DNA of 64,000 bases from Vitrella brassicaformis (Eukaryota; Sar; Vitrellaceae), in assembly GCA_001179505.1 (NCBI GenBank), contig CDMY01000376.1, positions 301,453-365,452 on the forward strand. The letters are read 5' to 3'. Below, piece after piece: positions 34,081-47,209 of the stretch; the first letter of the stretch is position 1; each line of letters starts with the position of its first letter. The translations under genes and the position numbers were made by a program. The notes beneath the pieces were generated by a model. It had not been told where the DNA came from. It searched no databases and saw nothing but the letters and a program-made list of their open reading frames with translations.

Positions 34081-35281
34081 ATGCAGGCAGCAGCGCATGG
34101 GTTGCGGAACGCTCGCATCCCGCCGGCCAGCAGACCACCATGCGGCCCTCCCCAGGCAGCAGCAGTCTCGCGTGCCCTTTCGACTGTCGTGACGCGGCCA
34201 TCTCTGCAGAGCCCCGCTCTCGACAGGCGCGGCACTCTCGACAAGGACAGGTGGTGCCCTGTGAGTCTCGGCAATGGCGTCGGTTGTGTGCGTCACCGCA
34301 ACGCGACCAAGGGCAACAATCTGCACCAGGTGCGTGGGTGGCGGTGGATCATGCTGCAGAAGGCGAGGAAGCGGCCGGTGCATGTCGACTACCCTCCAAG
34401 AGACCGCTCCCCCGTTAAGAAGGTAGGTACTGTAAGTGACATCAATCAGGAGGCTGGCGCATTCATGTGGCTGTGTGCTGTGCTGTGCCGTCTCGCTGTG
34501 TGCTAAGTGCAGTTGGTTCCTGACGACAAGCAGACGAGGTACGGGATGAGTTACGACAAGATCTTCTTCGTCACCATGGGCTACTACGTCAAGTTCAACG
34601 CTCTCAAGCTCGAGCCGCGCGCACTGCGACTGTGGAAGCGGTACAAACGCAAGACGCCCCCCATCTACGAGCGGCGGATGCGCTTCAACATCGTGCGGGA
34701 CGCCCTCACGCGACACATCACACCGGCACTGTCCATCGCCACCGCCAAATACCACCAGTGAGTGAGCACTAGTGAACATTGGTGCGCGGGAATGTGCTGC
34801 TGCGTTGGCTCTATCTGTGTGTGTGTGTGTGTGTGATAGTTTGCTTGAGAGTTTCACGATGGATGAGGTGCTCAAGATCGAGACCATGGCGGACGACATA
34901 CGCAAGGCATTCGACGGTATGTAATGAAATGAAGAAAGAATGATCACACCACACCACACCACAGCCACCCCACAGCCACCCACCTATGCGCACCGCACAC
35001 ACATCTCCCCTCCCTAGTACTATGTGTGGATCTGCGTGTGTGTATGTGTGTGTGCAGCTGAGGATGCTCGGCGAGCTGAGCAGGAGGCGTGTGACGCCAA
35101 GTCTGGCCACCACGACCTCGGCCTGAAGCTGTCCACCCTCAGCAATGCCTTCCCGCAGGCTGATGCTGCTCCTGACAGGCTGCTGGATGAAGCTGGTGGT
35201 AGTGGTGGTGGTGTGGGTCGTGTGTTTGTGCCGCCCGCTGTGCCGATGCAGCTCGTGAGGGGGGCAGGGGAGCAACGATAA
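34081..35281 (+). CDS. Unknown protein, probably mitochondrial
   Basis: Four exons (34081-34422, 34513-34757, 34840-34916, 35058-35281) join in phase with GT-AG introns to give 295 residues. The first 50 residues are rich in Ala, Arg, Ser and Pro without acidic residues (MQAAAHGLRNARIPPASRPP...), as expected for a mitochondrial targeting peptide. The middle is very basic: GWRWIMLQKARKRPVHVDYP, MGYYVKFNALKLEPRALRLW and KRYKRKTPPIYERRMRFNIV. A coiled-coil-like acidic C terminus follows. The composition suits a mitoribosomal or other organellar RNA-binding protein, but I recognise no named family. The third intron ends in a TG repeat followed by CAG, the local style. Confidence 0.6.
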
Positions 35282-36007
35282 ACGGGGGGTTGGCTACGTG
35301 CGGTGTTGCGAGCGTTATTTAGCGGTGTGTTCAGTGAACGTCGATCGTGTGCATTGTGGGAATCTGTTGGTCCTTGTCGTCCGTCTTGTGGCTGGTTTTG
35401 CGGCTGCTGTCGTCGCGAGCGTCCGCAGAGCCAGCCGCCGAGGGGGCGATGAAGGGACCAGTAGGCCGACACACGGTGTGCTTGGCTTGTGTGCCGCTCT
35501 CGAGAGGGGGGGAGAGAGACACGGTGATAAAGCAGCCAAGAATGGTTGTCAGGGATAGTCAGCAGTCATCCAGGGAAGATTAGCTGTAGAGAGCTCCTCT
35601 GCCCAGGATGACTCGACACTGACTGCTCGACCGTTGGCTGAGTCATGTGTCATCCATCGCAGTGTGGACATAGATAGTTGACAAATGAATTCTAATGAAA
35701 GAGAGGTCCGTCCGTCCGTCAGCCAGGCAGCCACACTGGCAGCCCCACACATGCAGGCAGGTAAGGTGTGTCTGTACATGTCTGTCTGATCAGTCACGCA
35801 ATTAAGTCTCAACGCTGCCCGGCCCGGCCCGCACGATACATACAAGGCACGAATGCACCACCATGGCCGCCCACGTTGTGTGGTGTATTCCCTCACCGTA
35901 GGCAGCACCAGCACCACCATCCACCCCATTGATTCCATCTAGTTCGCGCCATACCATGCCTGTGTGTCTGTGTGTTGGTCTGTCTGTCCTGTCCCTCGTC
36001 ACTTCAC
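35282..36007. other. Intergenic region between convergent genes
   Basis: A 0.73-kb spacer between the 3' ends of the 34081 gene and Dicer. Short frames here lack protein character. It holds (GTCC)n near 35707-35721. No RNA gene was recognised. Confidence 0.5.
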
Positions 36008-39000
36008 TCATCTTCCTCCTCAAGGTACTCGTTGGCGGCCTCATACGACATGGTGAAATCCCCACCTATCACACGCCACGTCGACTGGGTCAGCAATCGA
36101 CACACAACACAACACACACACAAAGAGACACACACGAGACAATGCCACCTCTCTCTGGTGTGTTTATGCAATCAAATGCAGGAGAGTGAGTGCGGCCCCC
36201 ACCCTGCCTACCCGCAGGTCTCCGCCCAGGTCGAGGAAGGTCGCACCCACGAGGGCCTCATACACGTCTGCCAGCGACTTGGGATGGTTGTCGTCCAAAC
36301 TCGCCCTGCAGTCAGTACACAGCCACCCACACGCAATGCACACATGATACACATGATACATGCGACAGACACATCAGAAACTGCCTGCCTGTGTGCCTGC
36401 CCGTCTGCCCGACCCTCGCTCACATCTTTCGTTGGAACTCATCTTCCTCCTCCCGGTTCCCACCCCCACCGCCCTCACCACCGCCTCCCTGTGTCCGCTC
36501 CAAGTCGAATTGTCGCTGCTCGTCTTTGGTCACTGGCCGCAGGAAGTCCCTCTCACCCCTGGCCGCAGACGGGCGGTAGATGCTGCGCTCGAACTCGGAC
36601 AGATGCTCACGCACCTGGGCGTTGTTGACGATCAGCAGATCCAACACCGAAGACTGCTGGCCGAGTGCCACTGCCTTGGCACAGAGGCGCCTGCAGAGGT
36701 ATCGGTTGCGGACAAGCTCGGAACGGACGCGTGTGAGGGGCCCCTCCTTGACGCGGTCGAATAGCAGGTACAGCCAGTGGGTGACAGTCGCCTGCAGCAC
36801 CCCGTCGCCGAGGAACTCCAGACGCTCCAATGAACCATACACCTGAACGAATGAATGAATCGGCCAACACACGCAACACACGCACACACATCGCTCACTC
36901 ACTCGCTCCACGTGTTTGTCCGTCGGGCTATCTGTGTATGTGTGTAAGGTGTTGTCTCACCGTAGGGTCCATGCTGTCCCTGCCCGCCGACACATCCTCC
37001 CCCCGCACCGTCACAGCCTGCTTGAGCAGCCCCCTGTTGCGGAAACGGTACCCCCACGCCGCCTCCACACGGTCCAGCACCTTCTCCTCCCTCTCGCTCC
37101 TCGCCCCCTCACCGCCCAGGTCGCCACGCGATGGGTCCCAGTGAGGGAGAGAGAGCGGCTCGCTGGGCACACGCACCGGCGCATCCGCCCCAGGTCGCTC
37201 CAGGCTCCACGAGTCGGTCTGTGTGGTCATGTCTGCGGGAAAGAGCGATGGCCGCGCCACGTAGGTGAGGAAGTTGGTCTGCAGGATGGAATCGGCCACG
37301 GCAGCCGCGGCTGCAATCGCGGCGGGGGAGCCGACAGACCGCACGTCGTGGGAGGCCGTGACGTCGCTCGATGGGTGGTTATGGTGGTCGACGCCGTTCA
37401 TGAGGAGGGGGGTGTTGGTGTTGTTGTGGTTGTGTGGGTCGATGGGGGTGGTGGTGTCTTGGTGTAGGTTAGAGAGGTAGAATGCGCCGATGAGCGCTTC
37501 CATGATGTCCGCCTGGGTCTTGAAGGCGACGGGGCCCCAGCGGAGGTCGGTCAGCCGGGTGTTCTTGGCCACAAAGGTGCGGGTGTGCAGGGCGGAGTGG
37601 AGACGGGTCCGGCGGACATGCTTCCTGGTGGACAGACACATCAGAGAGAGACCACATGCACACGGAACTCTGTGTGTGTGTGTGGGTGGGTGGAGTGTTC
37701 TGACTTGAGCAGTGCGTTTCGTTGGAGTGCCATGGCGTAGAAGGACATGATCTCCTCGGACTCGCCAGGCAAAATCTCCCACGCGTAGTTGACACTGACA
37801 CCATACAACACATTAAAGAGCACAGAATGGCGGGACATCCAGCCATCGGGCATCCATCGTGCCTACGCGAGGAACTTCAGAATGGCGTCGCCGAGGAACT
37901 CCAACCGCTGCAACAAGGAAGCAGTCACATCCCGCATCCCACCATGTGCCATGTGTGTGGCCGCCTCGTGTGCAGTTAGTTGTCTAGTCACACACTCACC
38001 TGGTAGTTGAATGGTTCGTCCTCCCGCCCCTCCTCGGGCGCGTAGATGGTCTCCATGGCCGACGGGGCCGTCAGCGCCTCAACCACACTCGACGCATCCA
38101 GCAGAGGAAACGACAAGTCACTCACACGACCGCTCCACCGCACGCTCAGCCGGCTCCCCTCGTCCCACACGGACGCCTCCTCCACCCCACGGATCGCTGC
38201 ATGAGCACCGCTGCTGCTGCTGCTGGTGTTGCTGGTGTTGGCCTCTTCTGTGTTGTCAGGTGTGGGCTTCGGTGGCCTTGGTGGCATGCCGAGCCGCTCG
38301 TGTGTCTCGGGGTACATGGGGTTCTTGAAGTTGAGGGAGGGGAAGAGGCGGAGGGCGTCGATGCGGATGCGCGATGCGAGTACGAGGGCCTCCTTGACGT
38401 CGAGGGCCTTGCCGCAGGTCTCTGTCTTGAAGATGGTGGCTGGGGTCCACGTCAGCTGCTCGTACATGGAGGCCGTCAGCGGGTAGAAGAGCGAATTGTC
38501 GGGCCGCTGGTACCTGACATGACATGGAAGGGATGGTCAGGTCAGCTGCACCCGCAGCGCAAGGGTGGATGGGATGGACGTGTGCCCGATCTGATCTACC
38601 AACCGGTCGTATGAGCGTGGCGGTCGAGGGGGGAGCCGATCCAGAACCCTCTTCGGACCCTGCAAAAAGCGTGACGTGACACAGGGCAGGTTAGTTGCAT
38701 GACATCCGCGCCACCTCCCTCACAGACAGGACGGACGGACCTGTCTGATGTTCTCCACTTCGAGCATGAAGCGGCCGTCGGCCCCGTCACCCGCGTCAGC
38801 GGCGGGCGACAGATCCTCCTCCTGCACATCCCCCGGCCCCATCCCCCATCTGACGTCCTTGACGCGGGAAAACTGCCATCTCTTATCCTTCATCTGCGCA
38901 ACGGGGTCCTCACGTCCACGGCGCATCAGGTGCAGCAGCGCCAGACCGGCGCGACGCCGCGTCTGGCGCTCTCTCTCACTCTCGGGGTCGGTTGGCGGTG

Positions 39001-42000
39001 ATGGTGATGGTGCTGATGCCGCTGCTGATACTGCTGGGCTGGTCTCTGATGCTGCGTCTTGCTCGTCTTGCTGCTGCAGTCGCTGCTCGAAGGCCGTGAG
39101 CAGGTCCATGAGTGCGTGTTGGTCGGATGTCCGCTGCCACTGCTTAAAGATTTCGGAGTAGGCCTCAAACATGGCCGCGTAGGTGGGGTTCTCGCGACTG
39201 AACAGACAAGCACCACACAACACACATAGAATCACCCGCTCCAAGTTCATTCTTCTGGTTGATGATAGTGATAGTGCTGACGGTTGAGAGAGCTGCAGGG
39301 CACCCTCGGTCCACTGCATGTCGGGGAGCTCGCCCGAGTGGTCGAGTGGCGCGAGGTAGAAGAAGGGCTGGCAGGACCTGACGGGGTCAGAGTCGGCTTC
39401 GTCGAGGCGCTGGAAGGGGGGCATCTTCTTGGCCACCTGGTCCACGCTGAAGTTGTGGATCTTCAGCTCCCGCAGGTAACGGGCCTTGAAACTCTGACAT
39501 TCGGGAGGGAGGAGACAGAGATGCGTGTGGTGGGGTCCCCGGTGGGGCATCATACTGGAACATACCCCCAGTGTGTGCATCTCTTGCACAGAAAACGGCC
39601 GGCCCTCACCAACGGGACGCACCTCCACAACCACCTGACACACACACACACACACACACACATACAGGCACACAGACACACAGACGGGCGGACAGAAGGG
39701 GGTCTGTGAGAGAGCCCACTCACTGCTGTGCACCCACCTTTTGTCCGTCGTATGGGTGGAATGCGTCGAAGGTGATGCTCTCCTGCAGCCGACGCGGCAA
39801 CAGGATGCCCAATGGCTGCAGCACCTGTCACTCACGTCATGCACAGAGAACCCACCATGACATCTGTCACCCTCTGTGTCTCCCTCCCTCCCTCCCTCCC
39901 TGCCTACCTGTTGTCCTGCTTTGGTTGTTCCCCTCCATCTGCCCATGTGTCCGCCCGCCAGGAACTCCATAGCGCTCGCACTCACCGGCCGATACCACAC
40001 CTGGTGCACGAACAACACGACGCTCCGGCAGACGCCATTGGCCATCTGCAGGCCATCACTGCCGGCCGCCGGGACGAAGGCGACGTTGTTGTAGGAGAAG
40101 GCGCCCAGCGTGTCGCGAGGGCGGACCTCGGGGGACTCGACCAGCTCAAAACTGCACACGTGCCATATACACAGATGGATGGATGGATGGATGGGCAGCT
40201 GGGTTCGCTTCGTCACCTACCTTCGGCGGATGGGCGGCATGTCAGGCGAGAGTGCGTCGACGGCGATAGGCTGCCACTCTTTGCGCATGTCCCTCGGCAG
40301 CTGCCTCTTGAGGAACTTTCTTTGGTCCTCTGTGGGCGGCATCAGGCACAGGGGCAGCTCGCGCCACAGCAGCTCGACGGCGTCGCCATCCTTGTAGTCG
40401 TCCCACCGGGAGGCCTTCTCCGGACGCTTCGCCTTGGGCGGGCGGTGCACCTTCAGATACTCGTCCAAGGCACCCAGCTGCACACACAAGGACATGAACA
40501 GTCAGCTGGAAGGGCCTGTGTGTCTGTCTGTCTGTATTTCTGTCTGTCTGCTGGCTGCCGTGCCGACCGACGTCCAAGATCTTTTTGATGAAGTGGACGC
40601 ATCCCACTTTGCGCGCGTCATCGGTCTTGGGCGAGTCGACCTCGGCGGAGAACTCGAGTGCCGGTGTCTGCTTCCACCCGAACACCGGCGCGCCCCCGCC
40701 CGTCTGGAGCCGCGTGCGGAACCTGAAGGCAGGGATCCTCACCACCACCTTCCCCTGCACCGCACGCACCCAACACATACACACACATGTCTGTCATGCT
40801 GACTGACACCCACCCCACCCACGATCCATTCACAATCCCTCCCTCTCCTCTGCACGCGCCTGTTCTCTCTTGACGTCGATAAATTGATCCAGGCTGAACT
40901 GGGGGTAGCACTCCAGGCCCCTGTCACGGTCATGCCGCACCAGTGCGGCCCTTGTGGCCTGCTTCTGGGCGTCGAACAGCCCCAGGTGCTGCGCCAGTGC
41001 GTGCCAGAGGTCCTGTGACCGGGCGGTTGTGAGAAAGGTGTGGGAATGCTCCGTGGGGATCTTGATGTTCGGCGTGAAGGTGTCGTCGTAGTACTCCAGC
41101 CGAAGACGCGACTGGCGACCCAGGATCCTGCGGTCAGTGTCCTTGGCCACCTGATGGATGGATGGATGGAAATGTGTACGGCTGTGTGGATGTTGGGTGT
41201 GGATGTTGGGTCGGTGTAGGGGGTGAGATACTTGCTTGTGCGAGGAAGTCGACGAAGAGTTTTGTCCTCGCGAGCAGATTCTCGTGGCCCGTGTCACCCT
41301 GGGCACCCACCCGTACGCACATCAAAAAACAAGAGGCAAGCATGTTTGGCGGCTGTGTACTGACTGGTACACAGCACCAACCTTGAGTACGATGTGTATG
41401 CAGAGAGCAGGTGTGCGCCGGGCGCGTCCACGGCCCTGAATGTCCTCCTGATAGGTAGGTAGGCGACACACACAGCGCATACACCGTGACTGACGTAGCT
41501 CCTTCACACGGACGGCGAGTGCATGTTTCCCTTCCTTTGTGTCAGTCATGTTTGTTACCACGGGCGTCTTGAAGGGGTCGAAACGGATCACCAGATTGCA
41601 CTGAGAGGGAGGGGAGGGGAGCGGAGGGGAACCATCTTCTTGCTCTCTATTTTCCCACCTGTGGCACATCCATGCCCTCCTCCAACACCTTGGTGCACAC
41701 CTGCACACAGCCAGACGCACACACACACATACACACACACACGTGTGAGTACACAGACAGACAGTGTTTGTATCCGTGGCTGGCTGGCTCTGCTGTGAGT
41801 GCTTGGCTTGCAAACCATGGTGTCGATGGCCTTGGGATCTGAGGGGTCCTTACGGAACCGATCGAGCGTCATCCGCTGCCGGTGGGCTGATCGTTACACA
41901 CAATACACACACATGTGTCACATGTGCACAGAGAGAGGTGAGGTGTTTGCAGATCAGATTGGTGTGGTGTGGTGCATGTTTGTGTGCCATCCATCCATCC

Positions 42001-45000
42001 ATCCGAAAGAAGACCCAACCACACAACCCACTTACCCACTTACCCTTCATGATGACGGAGGTGTCCTTGCTGTTCTCGTTGACGCCCATGATCCACCCCA
42101 GCTTCCCGATGCCCCGCCGCTTGAGGTACTTGTACACCACACGAGTCGTCAGCCTCGTCTCGCAGAAGACCAGCGTCTTGCACCCCGGTGCGCCGTCCCC
42201 TCCCTCCGCCCACAGGTCGCAGAAGATGCTTCGATGGTGCCTCACTAGTTTCTCGAGCAGCAACAGCTTCACACCCACAAACAGACGCAGCGGCTCGTCG
42301 ACCGTCTCGAAAACCGACGACTCAGTCGAGAAACCGTTTGGCTGGGAGGGGGAGGGGGTAGGGGCGGATCTGTGGCGGGGTGGCGGCGGGGTCATGTCCA
42401 TCAGATAGTTGTCGATGAAGGCCTCGGGGTCGCCCGGCTGGACGCTGTCGGCCGACAGCAGGTCAGCGAGGGATGGGGGCCGCTCCCCCTCATAGCACAC
42501 GGGGCACCTGGGGTCATTGAGGTCGTTGTGGACGGTGCATCTGGCGCACGCCCACTTGTTGTCTTCGGTCAGCAGTGAGGGCGAGTGACGGACGCGGGCG
42601 AAGCGCTGTGTCCTGGGTGCGAGGGCCTCGTAGCGGGGGTCCAGCCGCTCGTCGAGGCGTCTGGCGGTGCGAATGGCTTGGTCAAGCTGGTCGTGGCAGC
42701 CGATCCACATGAAACGGTCCCTAAAGTGTGATGGGTGTAGGGAGGCCCTAAGGCACATTGGGTGTGTGTGCACTAATGTGACGAATCTATATGCTTACAG
42801 GCGTGCCTTCATGAGGCTCTTGATGTACAGCCACACGATGGACCGACGCTCTGACAACACAACCACAGCCACCAAACGAGCCACTCAATGCAATCAATGT
42901 CCTCGCACTCCCATTAGTCAGTCAGTCGGTCACTCACTTGAGAATCGTTCAGGTGGCTTGGTGCGGTATGGCGAGTCGTCCGTGTCGTCCTCATCCAGCT
43001 CAAGCGTCACCTCATCTTCCTCACTCACGCGGGGCGTCACGAAACGGCGGCACGACTCACAGAAACCCCACACCTACGACACAGCCCCCGAGCCGTCCAT
43101 CCATCTCGTTCTGCCTGTGTCTGTGTCATTGACTCACCCCGAGATTGTCGAGCATTTTCAGCAGTGTCTTTTGGATGCGCCCTAGCTGATCCGGCAGCCG
43201 CAGCACCAGATCGTTGAGGGTCGGATCCCTGCTCGCAATGATGTCCATGAGCTCCTCCCGCAACTCCCACTCGCAGTCCCGTACACGCGCAGCGTGCCAC
43301 CCAGCGCTCCTCTCGCCACCATCTGGTGTGCCGTGCCCCACTCCCTCCCCCTCTCCCTCCTCATCCGACTCGTCCACGAGTCCGTCGCTCTCACGCAGCA
43401 TCTGGAGGTAGCGCCGGCGTCGCTCACGCTGCTGTTCCTTGAAGTGGGCGAATGTGCGCTGGCGCCGACGTGCCTGTGGGAGGGGAAGTGCAGCGGCGAG
43501 TGCGGGTGAGGGGCGGTAGGCTGAGTTGGCGTCTGGCTTCTCGAGCAGTTTGATGATGGGTGCGAAGAGTTCTTTGGTGACGTCGACTTGGAGCTCCTTC
43601 AGGTCCACACTGTTGGTGTAGTACGCACGCACAGTCTTGCACCGCTGACAAACAATAGGGGAGGGGATAGCCATACACAATGACACCGACAATGACAATG
43701 AGTGTGGTGTGGTGTGGTGGTCGAGTCGATGGCCGACTGACTGACGGTGAGGAATTGGTCGATTTGTTCTTCTGGCGGACTGGCCAGCCTAGCATCGTAG
43801 ATTTGCTCGGTGTCGAGAAGCGCCTCTTTGACGCTCTGCTCAAACGCCACGTCGTTCAACATCCGACCTGAAGCAGACGAAACGCACAGGCATCCTATCC
43901 CCTCCATGTGTATATGTATGTATGAAGGTGGCACACACACACAGCACGCCTCCCCTACCCTTCTTGTCGGTGACTCCTTGCTTGATGGGCGATGCGGTCA
44001 GGCCGAGGACGCGGGGGAGACGCTTGGCCTGCAGCGATTTCCGCCCCTGCACGCACCAAGGGCGGGGAGAAGGTCATTCATTCCATGTGCTCTTTGGTTT
44101 CTGTGTCCAGAGGTGTCCCCACCTACCTACCCCTTGTTTGCGGAAGTAGTGTTGTTCCATGATGATGCGATAGGCATCGTTGCCCGAGTGATGGTGGCTC
44201 TCGTCGAACACCTGCACAGCACACATCACAACAACCAGCACGACCAACACAACCACAGACAAGGGGTTCACCGATATACAGCTGGTGCGTGCGAGCCAGA
44301 TCAAACCGTGTTTTGTTTGCTCTACCTACCATCAGGCACACGCGGCTGAGAGGGATGATGCCTTGGAGGAGCTTCTGCAGCAGCGCCTCTGGCGTCATCA
44401 CAAATACCCGGTCGAGCGACTCGTCATCGCCCGCATCTGCATCAACCCCCTCCTCCTCCGCATCGTCATACGCCTCCAGCTGCGCCAACCTGCTCACGGC
44501 ATCACCACTGTCACCGCCGCTCACACCCTCTGCCACTGCGGGTGCTGGTGCGGGTAAACCATCCTGCTGTGCGGCCGCCTCTGCGTGTTTGGTGAGCTTG
44601 TTGAAGAGCTTGTTCCAGCTCTCCACCTCACTCCAGTCGTGGGAGGTCTCCTTGCGATACGCCTGGGCGGCGGCCTCCTCAAACGCGTCGTCCTCATCCT
44701 CACCCGCACCGCCACCACTCCTGTCTGCCAATGTGTCGACCTCATCCTGCGTGTCACGCTCCCGCCGCCGTCGGCTCGGCGCGGCCTCGCCCTGCCTCTC
44801 AGCCGACCCTCTCGGGCTCTGCCCGCTCACGACGGTGACCGAGTAGCGGCCCTGGAGGTAGTCGTCGATGACGTTGCGCTGCTGGTTGGCGAGCAGGACC
44901 TTGTTTGCGAGAAAGATGACGATCTGGTCCTTGTGCTGGGGCTGCTCGAGGTACCACTCGATGGTCATGCAGGCGATGTGCGTCTTGCCGCTGTTGGTGG

Positions 45001-45127
45001 GCATGAACACCACCATGTTGCACCGTTTGGCCCTCTCGAAGAGGTCCAGCTGGTAGGGCCGGGCGTGGTGCACTCGGCGCTGGGCGGCAGACGGTGGTGG
45101 CGGTGGCGGGGCGGATAGTGCCGACAT
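36008..45127 (-). CDS. DICER: Dicer: helicase, RanBP2 zinc finger, tandem RNase III
   Basis: About 9.1 kb with some 25 exons, start ATG at 45127 (MSALSAPPPP). The N-terminal superfamily 2 helicase has motif I FMPTNSGKTHIA (about 44970-45006), motif II FDESHHH (about 44195-44212), LGLTASPIKQG, and motif VI QGRGRARR. The helicase insert carries an exact RanBP2-type zinc finger (W-x-C-x2-C-x3-N-x6-C-x2-C, about 42490-42560). The central part (VVVRIPAFRFRTRL, YDGQKVVVEVRPVGEGRPFS) probably covers the dimerisation, platform and PAZ regions. RNase IIIa has RLEFLGDAILKFLA (37866-37910) and DIMEALIGAFYL. RNase IIIb has RLEFLGDGVLQATV (about 36785-36830) and DVYEALVGATFL. Both keep the catalytic Glu and Asp. 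The gene ends EYLEEEDE. Dicer cuts dsRNA into small RNAs. Exon joins were not all resolved; all parts lie on one strand without a competing start. Confidence 0.87.
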
Positions 45128-45343
45128 GATGGCGATGGGATACGTGAGCGGCGATGGATGGATGTCCAAAATCCTTCACACAACTCACTGGGCGGACAAG
45201 GCAAACATCAAAGCATCAAAAAACACGAAGATGAGAGTCATTCATTTGCTGCTGTGCCGTGCTTGGTGACGTGACGCCACCTTGCATCTCTGATGATCCG
45301 TCATCGACTAACCTTGAGATGGACCTGATCTCGGACCTGATCT
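45128..45343. promoter_or_regulatory. Divergent spacer, probable bidirectional promoter
   Basis: A 216-bp spacer between Dicer (-) and the gene at 45344 (+). It does not contain AGCTCGC. A direct repeat of GGACCTGATCT sits at 45321-45343 just before the plus-strand start. Function inferred from position. Confidence 0.3.
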
Positions 45344-47209
45344 ATGGAAAATGCAGCGTATTCCTTCAGAAAAGGCTTTATTCGAAAAGCCTGGTTTGGT
45401 TCGGACTTACAATGCAACGCAGGATCATCCTCCGAGAGATTGGTTTCACGCAATGTCCTAAGAGCTTGCGAGCTACATGGGGGCGTCTCCATTTCCCAGT
45501 CTTTCTCTGGTCTCGAGTTCAAGCGACCCGTTGAAGATATGTTGAACTCGGAATTGCTGTCGGCTGGCGCGTCGGTGTTCGCGTCGTATCCGCTCCGCGG
45601 ACAGTGTGTCGCGCCCTCAATCATGTGTCTCCGCAAGTCGGAGTCGGAGTACGGCGACTATGACCCGTCCTGCCTGATGTCCCCTCCCCTGCCTGCCTCC
45701 CCTGCCCCGGTCATACCATCTGCCGAGCGTCACTGCCTGTCGCCTTATCAGTACCTCAAGGGACCCGCGCCTTTCGAGCTGGGCAAGACCTACGAGCCCC
45801 TGGACGAGGAGTATGTGATTCAGCTGCAGCAGCTGGAGGCGGCGCGACAGGCTCGGACAGCGGCAGCCCGCCCCAGCGGCATTTGCAGTGGTACGACGGC
45901 TACGGGCGGGAAGGAGGAGGAGAAGGAAGAGGACCTGATGCCGCTCCTGACGCCAAGCTCAGAGGGTAGCGTGTCGCCCCGTGAGGTTCAGGGAGGGAAG
46001 GGACAGGGGACATGCAAGGAGGGCGTGGAGAAGATGACGGTGGGATCGTGCGGGAAGGAGGCCAAGTCAGGTGGGTCAGGAATCAATCTCACGGGGGAAA
46101 GCTAAGGCCGTCTCCATCATTTGCAGTGTGCCTGTGCCGTGTCTCCCCTTCAGTTGAGAGCCGTGTGCGCTCGTATGACCGTTGTGAGTCCACCACCAAG
46201 TCGCTCGAGTGTTCCCCATTCCACACACCTGTCGCCAGCATGAAAGTCAACTCCTGCCCTGCCACCATGGGGACCAAGGGCGCCACAGGTGAACAATCTT
46301 GCCCATGAAGACTAAGGCAACCCTTCCCCCGATCCTCTGCACTGACTGCATGTGTCTCTCCGTCCCTCAGCTTACCAGCCCACTGACACGTCCAAGCAAG
46401 GGGCCAAGAGCAAAACACACAAACAGTCTGAGTACGAAATCAGCGAGGAGTTCTACGTGCTGCCGCCATCGGTCAAGAGCAAGACGCTCCCCAATGAGGT
46501 GTCATGGGCCGTCTCCACCAGCCCCGACAAGCGCAAGCAGGCCCAGAAGCAGGCGCAGACCTACAACCGAGATGAGCTTGAGGCCATCAGGTTCCCGGCC
46601 GTGGGCAGTGGTGAGGGATATCGCCGTGTGGGATATGGCGTCACGAGCGGCACCAAGCCCCAGGTGCCAGCCGCTGGCAAGAAGGGTCCGATGTCGTCGT
46701 ATGGATCGGGTGACAAGAAGAAGACAAGCAACGTGCAGAAGGCCAAGACTCCTGCCAAAGAGGTGAGCCCACATTTCCATGCTCGCCGACCGGCCTGACA
46801 CGGCGCCACCTCTCTGATTCACCTTCCCTGCTTTATCGTCCTCAGGTCGGCGGCAAGAGGCCCAATGGCCAACATGTGCACACGAAAGCTAAACCCCTCA
46901 ATGCCAAGCCCATCATGCGCAGAGGTAGACACACACACATGCCCACAGACACACGTGCAGGAATGCTGGACATGCCTCGTTCCCGTGTCTGTGTGCTGTG
47001 TATTGGGCACCTGCAGTTGGTGTGGTCAATGGCGTGGCGCCGGGCCGTCTGCCGGTCAGACACGACCCCGTGAACATGGGAGCCAACTACCGGGAGGCCT
47101 GGAAGAATATGAGGTAGGAGAAGAAGCAAGCACGCAGCCGCGCCAATCCCTGCCCTATTTGTGTTGTGTGTGTGTGTGTGTGTGCAGAATCCCCGGGCAG
47201 AAGAAATGA
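45344..47209 (+). CDS. Unknown protein with basic, disordered C terminus
   Basis: Exons 45344-46070, 46154-46288, 46371-46762, about 46846-46924, a following one to about 47112, and a last short exon ending 47209 all join in phase (GT-AG). The N-terminal part has CLSPYQYLKGPAPFELGKTY and EPLDEEYVIQLQQLEAARQA, a short helical segment. Then comes a disordered Gly/Glu/Ser stretch. A more conserved-looking block, SEYEISEEFYVLPPSVKSKT with WAVSTSPDKRKQAQKQ and YNRDELEAIRFPAVGSGEGY, precedes a Lys-rich tail with KPIMRRV, APGRLPVRHDPVNMGANYRE and AWKNMRIPGQKK. I do not recognise a family. The tail and compact motifs suggest a scaffold or microtubule/nucleic acid-binding role, but this is weak. The start could be earlier if a 5' exon exists. 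Confidence 0.6.
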
